Below, piece after piece: positions 12,019 to 21,937 of a DNA stretch of 64,000 nucleotides; position 1 is the first letter of the stretch, and each line of letters begins with the position of its first letter. The stretch is taken from assembly GCA_004802705.1 (NCBI GenBank), contig SGPL01000068.1, positions 25,132 to 89,131 on the forward strand. Direction: 5' to 3'. The translations under genes were made by a program, and so were the position numbers. Below the pieces are notes generated by a model. It saw only the letters and a list, made by a program, of their open reading frames with translations. It was not told the DNA's origin and did not search any database. This DNA comes from Bondarzewia mesenterica (Eukaryota > Basidiomycota > Agaricomycetes > Russulales > Bondarzewiaceae).

Positions 12019-12778
12019 TCACATTCCCCGCCCCCGCCCACCGCGTCCACGTATTGGGCCGCCTCTTGCCACACCACGCCCTGTTACAAAAAGTTCGCAT
12101 CAATACAAATTACATAACGTGTGATCTGCTCTGACATACCTCCCCGTGTTGGAAGCCCACGACCTGCAATGGAGTGCGTTGAGTGAATGGAATGAGTTGA
12201 TGAAAAAAAGGTGAGAGCGTATGTATAGGGCCAACGAATGGCGTGCAATTGAACGCACCTCTTCCACCAGCACCGCTGATATGTGCTCCGCGTGCGCTCT
12301 TGCCGGCTTCCCGTGCACGAGCCTGCTCCTCCTTCACCGCGTCCAGTAGTGTATCTGGTACTCGGAGATATTTGATCTACAAGCAACCCATACAATCAAT
12401 AATACCAACCTTCGGCATATGTGAGGATGTGGGAAAGACGGGCAACATACCGTGCTCCCACGGATATAGCACTCCTTAACTTTCCAGAACCGATCCCCTT
12501 CCGCGTTCGTTTGATACACCTCACGCAGCGTGATATTCATGAAGTTGTCGCAGTTGACGAGATGCCCGTTGAATGTCTCCCCATTCTTCAGTTCTACGAG
12601 CTTCATAAATAAATTAATACGACGACTCGATGTCACTGCCACGACTTTGCTTCATACAGCGAATGAAACACGCACCATGGGTTTGTTTTGGGCTGCATTG
12701 AGAAGCGAAAGGGGAAGCTGAACATAAGCGTCTTCAGTGCTGAATACGTTTTAAAGCTAGCAATGTAGTTTTTACCAT
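12019..12778 (-). CDS. LSM4: U6 snRNA-associated Sm-like protein LSm4
   Basis: LSm4 is a subunit of the LSm2-8 ring on U6 snRNA and of the LSm1-7 ring in mRNA decay. Spliced blocks read M / [14 protein letters not shown] / [20 protein letters not shown], then [43 protein letters not shown], and an Arg/Gly-rich tail ([28 protein letters not shown]). These cover Sm1, Sm2 and the RG-rich C-terminus typical of LSm4. The coding part of exon 1 is only the ATG at 12778-12776. The 58-nt intron 12775-12718 follows immediately, then exon 2 starts with CTT CCC CTT. No other in-frame start gives the conserved MLPLSLL. The stop is at 12021-12019. At least six exons encode a short protein. It shares a 276-nt divergent promoter with the ERV2-like gene. 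Confidence 0.94.
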
Positions 12779-13054
12779 TCTGTTGACTGGAAATAATGCC
12801 GAGTAAGAAATAAGTATGGCTGGAAAGAGGTCACGGTGTAAGGCTAACACTGGGCCATACGTACGCGCCCCCAAATCTAGAGATCTGATCACGTACACCA
12901 TATTTCTGTCAAGTCCAGGTTTTATCACGCAACACTACACTCTCCTCATTCCTTCATCTCCTCCCTCGCTTTCTTTTCGTCAGAACGACACCAACATCTT
13001 AGAATTGATTTCATTACTCTACAGGGGCCTGGTGCATGCGTACGGCCTCTCAGG
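12779..13054. promoter_or_regulatory. short bidirectional promoter LSM4 / ERV2-like
   Basis: Only 276 nt separate the two start codons. The half next to ERV2 is pyrimidine-rich (cactctcctcattccttcatctcctccctcgctttc). I cannot point to a TATA box. Confidence 0.45.
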
Positions 13055-14392
13055 ATGATTTCTCGCTTCACTAAATCCTTCCTTGTCGTCATCGTAGCTC
13101 TCGTGTGTCCCGCACTTCGCCATCTCATAATATTGGCTTCCCTGACAAGGCCTATCGGATCCACAGGCTTTTGTTGCATCGCTTGCTGTGCTTCACGCAC
13201 CCTCGCGCGCTTACATTGATCCATGGACGGGCGACCTCTTCGGTGAAGGCGGCGTTGAGAACCAACTCCATGCGTTGCAGCCTCTTGTTCCGCAGGTGGA
13301 CAGCGCAGCGCATGGTGGTGTCATCATGTCCAAGCTTGGCAATGAAACCGCAAAGTAAGTTTTTTTTTTTCTAGTACACACGTTGTGGATGGACAAGGTC
13401 CATCGTACGTCCAGGCGTGTCGAGGCATCGCAGTCTACTCTAGAGCCTCCTCGGCGGTCTCGCATCATGGTCTACTTCTCAGCCATTGTGAATTTTGCTG
13501 TTAGCCGACACGAGGCTGATATTTTTACTACCGCGAACGCATTCCTCAGCCTGATGTTACGGGTTTCGTTGTGCTCATGGTATAGCCGCGTTACTGCGAT
13601 GCCACTCGACTGCGGCGGATACGGATACTGCTTCATCATCCACTGCTCATCATAGCATGCTGGCCATAACCATTGTTTTTGACGATGATGCGGATTGGCA
13701 GTACTGTGAGCACGCCTGACGAGCAACGCCGCGTAAATGGAGCAGTAGCCGTACATAGTCCATTGCTTTCGCGTGATATGATGTGTTCAGAGGCTCACAC
13801 AAACAGCTGCGGTCACTAATATCAAATCTTCATTTGACAGGGCTGCACTAGGTCGCGCCACATGGAAATTACTGTAAGCCCTTTCCCCGGCATATCATAA
13901 TTCTGATTAAAATGAATGCCAAGGCAGTCATACCATGACCTTACGGTATCCAGAATCACCAACTCAGGATGAGCGTGATGCCCTCTTTTCTTACTTTCAC
14001 CTCTTTTCTCGACTGTATCCCTGTGGCGAGTGCGCTGCAGAGTTCCAGCTACTGCTGAAGAAGTATCCTCCTCAAGTGCGCCGGCCGTGTCTACACTCAT
14101 TTTTATACTCCCATCCTCACGTTGTCTTCTGCTGCAGACATCGTCCCGCCGCTCAGCTTCCCTCTGGCTCTGTCATGTGCACAATAGGGTCAACGAGCGT
14201 TTGAAAAAGCCCATCTTTGATTGCGCGTACTTGGACGATACCTACGACTGTGGGTGCGGTGACGCGCCGCTGTCTTCAAGCTCGACCACAACCTCGGCTG
14301 CAAAGATCCGAGAGAACGATCCGATGGACCTGGAGCGCGACCCAAGTCGCGACGAATTCACGGGCGTTGGGATGGTCAAGGGTGGACGGTGA
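13055..14392 (+). CDS. ERV2: FAD-linked sulfhydryl oxidase, ERV2 type
   Basis: An Erv/ALR-family oxidase that makes disulfides and passes electrons to oxygen. The N-terminus is a signal anchor (SFLVVIVAL joined to AFVASLAVLHAPS by splicing out about 13103-13166), which favours the ER/secretory Erv2 branch over mitochondrial Erv1. The FAD-binding fold follows: GRATWKLLHTMTLRYPE, the active-site YPCGEC motif with FSYFHLFSRLYPCGECAAEF, and SLWLCHVHNRVNERLKKP containing the H-N-x-V-N flavin motif. Near the C-terminus are extra cysteines (FDCAYLDDTYDCGCGD), probably the shuttle or structural pair. The intron at 13355-13840 is 486 nt, far longer than its neighbours. The start ATG 13055 was chosen because only it leads into the hydrophobic anchor. 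The stop is at 14392, 139 nt from the convergent GH71 gene. Confidence 0.9.
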
Positions 14393-14531
14393 AGACCCTC
14401 CATTTCAGACACTATCATTCTTTTATTCTATAGCTGACATATCGCATTTATGGGGTAATCTGACCGCTCATTTCTTGATATATATCAATGTTCATCCTCA
14501 TTGCCTGCGATTACATGACGAGGTCCTCGTA

Positions 14532-16629
14532 TCACTCCGACATTGCGACGAACGCGTTGAAATTGTATACTTCCGGCCTCTCGTGCACGCAGAACTCGTC
14601 AGTTGTGGGCGCGCATTGGGCCACGACCACCCCATTGCGGATCATCTGCACTTGTATACCTCCCCCTGGAACAAGCGGGTGAGACAACTTCGAGATGCCT
14701 GCGGGAATTTGGATGTACTGCGGCTTTTCCGTTTTGGAGCAGAGTGTGATACTCGCGGGTGATGTGGCAAATATTACGGCCCAAAACTTGTCATCTGTCT
14801 GCTCAAGGTAATAACATTCAGCTCAACGAAATCATAGGAATATGAGCGGGTCGGACCAATTCCCATCCACTGGGCCTTTCCACCGCGTCCGGCGCTGGAG
14901 CGTCTTTCAAATGCGGTCGTGCCCAAACATAAATCTCATCCTTCTCCATCTTGGCTTCAACTTTCTTGCCTAACCCTAGCCAATGCTTTTTTGCAGGCGG
15001 TCCCTCACGGAATGCGCGCGCAAAGTGTGAGTTGAGCTTGAGCCACGGCAGGTGCGGAAACCCGTTGACCCATCCCTCGGAATTGGGTTGTGCGCCTTTG
15101 ATCGGGCCTATATAGTGCGACTCGCCGTAATCTGCGTCCAGTGCATGCAGTTGGTAGGTCGAGTCAGTGGAATGATATGGAGGAGATGGTCGTAAGAGGA
15201 GGATGACCGTCAAGCGGGATGCTGCGCACCATTCCATGATATTATCTGGACCATCTCGACCTGATCCCGGATCGATAGAATATATTCCCACCGCCGGACG
15301 AAGAGCCAGTCGTCTCCGCGATAAGTCCACTACCCAGCATCATTCATTTTTCTTATATAAGCATGCTCGCTACAACAGGGAGGGAAGTACGTACGTTCTT
15401 GTTCCACGAATCTGGTCCGTAGTGCTACATAATCAATTCATCGTAGTGTCTCACTCTGCGGTGATTGAGCACGACGGATACTGACAGTGAAAAACCACGG
15501 CGAGACGGCGGCCATGTAGGTTTTCTTTTTTTTCCCCGAATGCGTGTTCTTGCTCTTGAGATGGTGCAAGTGATGGCGATCCGAATCGAGTCTTGGGCAG
15601 GCTATCTCCGAGCGATGAGAAGACGGGTTGAGGTGGAGCGGCCACGAGCCATTCCACTGGGGTCAATGAGTTTGTTTTGTTTCAAGACGAGTTAAAGATG
15701 AGCATACATGAAATATCCCGTCGATGGACTTGAGACTCGGATATCGCGCAGGGTCAACAAAGAACGCCGGCACGAAGTGGATCTTCAGAAGTAATTTACC
15801 AATTCAGCACTTCTGTAAGCCAACTCTTTCCCGTCGTCTGGCTTACCGGCGCAATCTCCTCCATCCTCTCTCTTGCCCATTCCCAACCTTTGCCTCCAAA
15901 CGCCGCCGTTTCCCCAGCAAAAGTCGACACAAGAACACGACCATTATACATCATCTGGCATGTCTCAGCGTACCTTCTACACAATTTGAGGTACCCACAT
16001 AGCAAGCCCACATCCTGTTCGGTTTCCGAAGGTATCGACCTGCATGGTGTGTGCTTAATATGTCGTACGTGAGACAGGGAGACACACGAAAAGAATCCGC
16101 ACGTCAAGTCAAAACTAATGAACAACTTGAAGTTGAAATCAGCCGACTTTGTCCGATATAGATGCAAAGTTGCAGCGTAGCAGTCTTCAACCCGGGATTT
16201 CTGCCAATCTTCCCGTCCAACGTTAAGAGCGAAACCGTCCCTACACTCAATATTCCCGGACAGTCCAGGATATTGTTGAGAGTCGCCAAGTTTGACCTAA
16301 TATTGAGCACTCACATCGGACGAGAATCCGTTAAGACACTCACAGTCCGCATGAACTGGCGAGCTCAATATCTTCTGTCCAGTTTTCGACTGTATATGGC
16401 TAGATGCAATGCCATGATCAATCAATTGCGCCACGCCATGTCCATGACACTGTGGTTCGCATTGAAAATAGAGATGAATACCACCTACGTAGGTGTTTCC
16501 CACCATGAAACTGGAAAATCGAACTTTTCAGTCCTAGTGCCACTTTCTGTCCAGCACAGTCACTTACTGCACTACAACGTATTTCGTACGCGGAGGTCGA
16601 AAGCTTGAGAACGGTTCTCCGTCCGTCAT
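14532..16629 (-). CDS. GH71 glucan endo-1,3-alpha-glucosidase
   Basis: Related to Agn1/mutanase enzymes that cut alpha-1,3-glucan in fungal cell walls. Spliced minus-strand blocks in order: TKYVVVHFMVGNTY, PYTVENWTEDIELAS, FALNVGREDWQKSRV, YRTKSADFNFKLFISFDLT, MMYNGRVLVSTFAGE, KIHFVPAFFVDPARYPSLKS, TYMAAVSPWFFTHYGPDSWN, YRGDDWLFVRRWEYILSI, VEMVQIISWNDYGESHYIGP and LKLNSHFARAF. The C-terminal beta-rich module has DDKFWAVIFATSPASITLC and FCVHERPEVYNFNAFVAMSE before the stop at 14534-14532. All are GH71 landmarks. The gene has many short introns (about 50-80 nt). With the start at ATG 16629, no secretion signal is visible. Either an upstream exon is missed or this copy is intracellular or wall-associated by another route. 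Confidence 0.9.
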
Positions 16630-16774
16630 GCAGTCTTTGCTTCTGGATCTGAGTACAAGTACAGCTGAGTAAGTACTCGTCCTTAGTGAGTGTGGATCGA
16701 ATTTAGTCGCCGCGTGGGTTGATTTGAGGACGAGCACAGTGCCGCTAACTTACCAAAAAGATCTTTGTAGGCGA

Positions 16775-16846
16775 TGCCCATTGGCTGGATTGAACAACCG
16801 ACCTCACCATTACGAGTGGCGCGCTCTACCACTGAGCTAAACGGGC
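16775..16846 (-). tRNA. tRNA-Thr (anticodon CGT)
   Basis: On the minus strand a 72-nt cloverleaf folds without an intron. The acceptor GCCCGTT pairs with AATGGGC. The D stem is GCTC/GAGC. The anticodon stem CGCCA/TGGTG encloses loop CTCGTAA with anticodon CGT. The T arm is GGTTG-TTCAATC-CAGCC, and the discriminator is A. It reads ACG threonine codons. Confidence 0.93.
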
Positions 16847-17430
16847 TTCATATTTAAAGATTGTAAAATCTTTATATAGTAATATTAGTCTAAATCGACC
16901 CCCTGATCGCGATGAATCTTCCATCGTCCACCTAGAAAGCATCTACTAGGTATCAGTTTCGAAGCCTCGCGATTTGGTTCACTCGGAAGCTCCGAGATGA
17001 GTACAGCGCTCGCAGGTTCGCATCTGAGGCCGAAGAGTCGTACTGGGACCGTGTCGGATATGCCACAAATGGTCGAACCTCTTCGTCAGAGCTAGGGTAC
17101 TTATAAGTTAGAGCCTAGCTGGCGGTAGGTGCTGCTGAGTCCCCCCTCATCCTCAGCTCTCACCCCGCGCCAGGTCCATATATTCAGTCGGTTGAGTTTG
17201 CGGGGCTCGCAACTCCTGTTCTGATCTCGTCAGCATCAGGAAACCGTAGCCAACGCTTAGACGCTACAGAGCAGTCTATGGCAGTCTGTAGCTCTCCAGT
17301 TTTGCTGATGCAGGTTTGCGTTTTGTGCTACCTGCCCCATCGCTTAATATGTCTCGCTTTACTTATCTATTCTTGTACAACAGTTTCATTTTCTATGGTT
17401 TGAAATTTGATCCCTTGCTTGTCGACTCAG

Positions 17431-17453
17431 TTGCGGACGCGTTTCGTCCGCAA
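17431..17453. repeat. perfect 9-bp inverted repeat
   Basis: ttgcggacg and cgtccgcaa are exact reverse complements separated by a 5-nt loop (cgttt). It lies in non-coding sequence. It could be a stem-loop or a dyad protein-binding site. Confidence 0.7.
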
Positions 17454-18416
17454 TACACGCGCGTTTCGGTAGGTGCCCTCCACTAGGAGGACGTCGTATT
17501 TTGCTATTTTGGTCGGCGCAAGCGCAGGTGCGCGGTCGATTAGGCAGACAACAACTAGTATGATGCCTTGACTTCACCTTGAAATGTACTTTACGATTTT
17601 TATTCACATAACTTAGCAGACCAATTGAACCCTACCTACCATGGATATGATATGAATTAGACTGCGATACCCTGAAATATGACGGAGACGTACATACGTA
17701 ACATGCACGCATCAACGATGTGGCCTCAAAGTATTGATGGGATTGTCTGCGAATGGGAAAACAGGAAATTAGACATTCTTACCAGGAGTTACCGGTCCAT
17801 CCAAGCAGACTCTGTTCGCAACGCGGCGATGACCTGCCCACTGACCTGCCCATGACGCTTCAAGGCCTCTCCAAGGTCTGCCGACAGCTACCACACTACG
17901 TCGGCTGATTCGGGATCATCCACAGTACCTCTCGCGCTGGACTACTCAGGTTCAAACACAAGCTCCTAAATCAGAGAGTAACCCATCGATTTGTTCCTCA
18001 AGCCGCATAACGACATCGGGAAGTCCCATTCATCCATTTGTATCAGCATCATCATAATGAGTGGAGCAGCTATGCGGAGTCCGTCTTCTGTAAGTCGCTG
18101 AATTACAACTGCATTTGGCTAGTCATTGATGCTGATTCGTCGCTGCGGGGTAGGACAGGTGCCGCAGGCAGTATGAACCCAATCGCAGACAGCGACCATA
18201 AGGTGTTATCAATGTGTAGAATATCACAGACCACTGGAAAGTCTGGAGACCTAGACCTAGAGTAACTAAAAATCTGAGTTCCTCACAGGAGAAACGGGTA
18301 CTACATCCGTGCAGATATTTGTAACTGCAGCACATGGAAGGCCAAAGCGGAAATAAGTGGCACTCCCAGGATGCAATTGCTACGTCTTTGCCATCTGTGG
18401 CACGAATTGTCTGAGA

Positions 18417-18426
18417 TATATAAAAG
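18417..18426 (+). promoter_or_regulatory. TATA box
   Basis: tatataaaag lies 96 nt before the ATG at 18513 and is followed by a pyrimidine/CA-rich leader. This layout is typical of strongly expressed basidiomycete genes. Confidence 0.65.
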
Positions 18427-18512
18427 AGGACCGATCCTGGCTTGGATCTTATTCAACGCCCACCCTTATCTCTTACACTCAACAACCCACCGATCACTCA
18501 CATACATCGAAC

Positions 18513-18962
18513 ATGTCTCTGAACCTCGTCTCTCTTTCCATGTACGCCTGTGATGCATACATCCACCCCGCTTCCCACAAATACAAGATGGGCATGGACG
18601 AACTCGGAAACTGGCCGGACAATCAGCAAACGCACCATTATGTGGCACCAAGAAATTCGCAGGACAAAAGTAAGTCCCACTATCGATGTTGATACAACAA
18701 ATAGGAATAATGCGATGTGCGAATAGACAAACAGCTGCACACCGTCTACTGGGGTGGCCAACCTCTTCGCAGTGCCGCATATGCTCTCCTTGGACAACAA
18801 TGCCGCTGGCAAAATGCGAGCAAGGAAGTTCAACACAGATTCCACGTCTGTTCGTGGAATAGCGGCAGCGGATCTTCTCAAGAGGTTTCAGAGAGCAAAG
18901 GACAAGGCAAGTCACCTCAATGTCCATGCGGCCGCAGAGGACGAGGACAACCATTGGTCTGA
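18513..18962 (+). CDS. short hypothetical protein with strong core promoter
   Basis: I do not recognise this protein. Exon 1 (18513-18669) encodes a segment with YACDAYIHPASHKYK and GMDELGNWPDNQQTHHY, and ends at a consensus gtaagt donor. The acceptor gcgaatag leads to an exon from 18727 that stays open to a stop at 18960-18962 (KQLHTVYWGGQPLRS, CPCGRRGRGQPLV), giving about 132 residues. No clear signal peptide or transmembrane helix is visible. Support comes mainly from the TATA box at 18417, the leader and the splice signals, not from similarity. A different frame from 18754 is open to 19314, so the second exon may be assigned wrongly. A long cysteine-rich antisense frame also covers this stretch. 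Confidence 0.3.
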
Positions 18963-20538
18963 CACGACAACATTTAGAGAGACAATATACCCACCTACCA
19001 GGCAGGAACATCGGATACTCCTGCAACTCGCATCGGCAGAGGGAGGGAATGCGTCTCCTTACCGGATTGCGCGAGCGAGGCAGTTTTGCACGTCCAGTCA
19101 CAGCACGGCGGCGGCGGACCTCCTCGCACGTATCCACAGCACGAGGTTCAGAGAAGGAATGCATAGAAAGTGCATAGGGAATGGCAGTCGGTTGCGGGAA
19201 GAGCTCATGCGATGGAACGCGCATGCACACATTCACGCACCGAAACCACACCGCCAGGGAGACAAAATTCAGATAGCGCGTCTGCATGCCGCTGCCGAAG
19301 GGATCGACCGGTGAAAATCAAGCTTCATTATCAGCAGCTTGAATCGACTCTGAAGATCGTTCTCCGATCCTGTCATCACCCGGAGCAAATGTACAACATT
19401 CGCACACCCCCAGGCAACTCCGCTTCTTCCTTTGTCACTTTTACAGTCCAGAGAGTGCTCCAAGCCAGTGCAGGGAACCTGGAGGGAAGCTATTCATTCT
19501 TGCTCGGGCACGCGCCGCCAGTTCAGGAGGAATATAACGAGTGAAGGCAACACAGTCATGAGCAGTCTTGTGCTGGGTGCCTGGGCAATTTACAAGGACC
19601 GACCTTCTTCTGAACGTATTGGATTGGGCAGCACGATAGATTCTTTAAAAGCTGGGGTGTCAAATTTTCTGTATCTAATAAATGGGATGGGGATAAGCAG
19701 TAAGCACGAGTATTTCTGCTCGGGCGAGCTTCTCTGCTATAACAATCTCATGCGAGATGAATATAGAATGTATACTTACATTGTTGTCCAATTTCACGAG
19801 AGAAAACAGGCAGGAGTGCACCGATCTAGTGACATCAAGAGCCGGTCAGGAAGTGAGACCAAACTTAGTGAGTTGCAAGGATCTCAGATCAAAGTTCAAC
19901 CAAACGTTTACAAATTTCAACTCCGACAACCAAGCCGACGGCGCCGCAACTCGAGTGAGGTTGACCGGAATCTACGACTCCAATACATCTGCCCGACCCT
20001 GATCAGTGACACCGATTGCAAAATACAATGCATGCAATCCGCTTACCTTGCCGCTGGAGCCTGGAAGAACGATTGCACGTCCTGAAGGGCCCGAACTATG
20101 CGTGTTTTCGGCTGACACGATTGGAACCGGAGAGCTGTCTCAGTTGCTTCCGACTTGTAAGTAACATTCATGCCTTGCAGCGACCAGTCATCTCCTTTCC
20201 TCCTCCTGCCCGTTCCAGGAAGTAAAATACACAAACAAGATATCGATGCCGTGGCTTTCAATGTGACGCGTTAAATCATCGTCTCATTTTTTTTTCCCAA
20301 TTGTCAACGAGTCAACGAGCCACTCCGACTAGTCCCATATAAGCCTATCACCACGGCTTTCAACAATGGCCTCGCTGCCACACAGAGTGGCCCACCACAA
20401 GTACTTTGCCACAATGCAGATTGCAGATTGCTATGCACGTATAAAAATCAGGCGCATATATATTGCACCCCAACGTTCCTGACGCCCCAGGTCTCTCCTC
20501 TCAGTTGATCTGAGACGCGCAAAGTACGGCTGTAAGCC
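18963..20538. other. region without confident gene
   Basis: Several frames stay open here, including 18754-19314, 19432-20085 and 19757-20002 on the plus strand. None shows a family motif, and start and splice context are weak. It could hide a rapidly evolving or decayed gene. A TATA box for the next gene is at 20440-20447. Confidence 0.4.
20440..20447 (+). promoter_or_regulatory. TATA box
   Basis: tataaaaa lies 99 nt upstream of the ATG at 20539. Confidence 0.6.
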
Positions 20539-21298
20539 ATGGAGGGTGCGAAAGCGGTGACGGCTGGAGACAACATGGCTTGGGAGCGTCCACTGATCCC
20601 TCAGGTAGTAGTGACTCCTCCACTGCCGTCTAAGGAAGAACTGCCGAAGGAAATGAGAGATGCTCTGGAGGAGGTGACTACTTAAATCCATGTCTTCCCG
20701 TTTTCTGGTCTCTTACTCTGCTGTTATCTTGTCGCAGATCATGAACCCGAGTCCGCGTCGACTCAAGTTGAAATTCAAGCTCCCAGGACGGCAATCCTGT
20801 GATGATGCTGTTGCTTCTGGATACGACGGAGTGAGGACCTCCATTCGGTCAAATGGCCAATCTCACGTTACCTCTAACCCTCCGGTGTCGATCTTGCGTA
20901 ATGGAGAAGAAAGTCTCTCGCCCGTGTCTCCGTCACACCCTGAACGTCAGCCGTCCATGCCTTCCCCGTCTCCTCCATGCCACACGCGGGACCGTGAAAG
21001 CGACCGGCAGATGATTATAGAAGCTCATGCTTCTCACCACACTCCTTTAAACCCTTTCTCCGCATGCGGACCAACGGGCGGTGCCCGAAGATACGCGGTT
21101 TATCTCCCTGAACCGTCGCAGGCGAATCCCGCCCTGCCACCTTCCTCGCGAACGGCCCTTCTTCTGCCTTCCCAGCCGTCACTCAGCGATATCGGCGGCA
21201 GCACGGACAGAGACCAGGTCAGTGGCAAGACTCCCTCCAGCAAACAGAAAAGCCAAGGCAAGAAGACATGTCACCTGCCGTGCATACAACGTCGTTGA
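20539..21298 (+). CDS. hypothetical Pro/Ser-rich protein
   Basis: No family is recognised. Exon 1 (20539-20673) is exactly 45 codons and includes WERPLIPQVVVTPPLPSKEE. The phase-0 intron 20674-20737 (64 nt, gtgact...tcgcag) joins to exon 2 (20738-21298), which has RRLKLKFKLPGRQSC, SILRNGEESLSPVSPSHPE and a Ser/Pro-rich, mostly disordered remainder ending in a basic KKTCHLPCIQRR. The product is about 231 residues. The RRLKLKFKLPGR segment could be a nuclear basic or beta motif as seen in fungal regulatory proteins, but this is only an impression. Clean splice frames and an upstream TATA box make it likely to be real. Confidence 0.5.
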
Positions 21299-21937
21299 AG
21301 TCCGAAGGACTTGCAGCACACGCCCAGGAGGGTGGGGGCGTGGGGCGGTCAAAACAGCTGAAGCAGGTTCTTCTCTCGTGTTGCCTTTCGATGCCTTTTT
21401 GAAGCTGAGGTTCACACTTTGGTTTCTCTGGATTGTATAAAAATTTCCTCTTCCCCTTGAGAATCATCTAAGCCGGTCTGTATAATGTGTCTATATGTTA
21501 TGGCGTCTTTCGAGTCGGTTGTCTGCACTCCGCATTACTGTTCGCACTAGGTAGTTATCATCCATCACTAGTAGTATGTATTCTCCTTTTTCACCGCGGG
21601 ATTCATTTTGACAACCATTATTCCTCGACTTGCTCGCGCGAGCTCTGTACAAGTCTGCTTCGTCGGCATACTTCGTATCAACGACTTCCAAAAGTCCACG
21701 AACTGCATTCAAATAGTTGATCATAAAAGCATATTCAATTTGAAATACATAGATGTATAGTACATGCAGACCATATATCCATAAGAAAACGACAACAGTA
21801 TTCAACAACAAACCGCAAAATCATACACCCTGTATGTATACTCGAATATTGATCAATCGAATGTTCGTGACCCTCGTATCTCTCCGCGTCAGCGCTCCAA
21901 GCGGGAAGAAAGGGAAAGAAAAGCTTGAAGGAACAGC
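21299..21937. other. convergent intergenic region
   Basis: This is the 3' flank of the hypothetical gene (+) and of the KEN-repeat gene (-). It is AT-richer than its neighbours, with short runs such as atacatagatgtatagtacatg. I see no gene. Confidence 0.45.

Larger units (their letters stand above)
16847..18512. other. gene-poor stretch, no confident gene
   Basis: I find no gene with a recognisable family over about 1.7 kb. It contains a perfect hairpin at 17431-17453. At 18417-18426 there is a TATA box belonging to the next gene. The sequence could include decayed mobile-element DNA, but I see no terminal repeats or coding remnants to prove it. Confidence 0.45.

Noticed and set aside
18466..19287. 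273-codon, cysteine-rich open frame on the minus strand
   Set aside because: It has no family motif, no good start context, and lies opposite a region with plus-strand promoter and splice signals; in this GC range long chance frames occur.
19432..20085. 217-codon plus-strand open frame, with another frame open at 19757-20002
   Set aside because: Multiple frames are open at once with no conserved blocks or clear promoter, so I could not support a gene.
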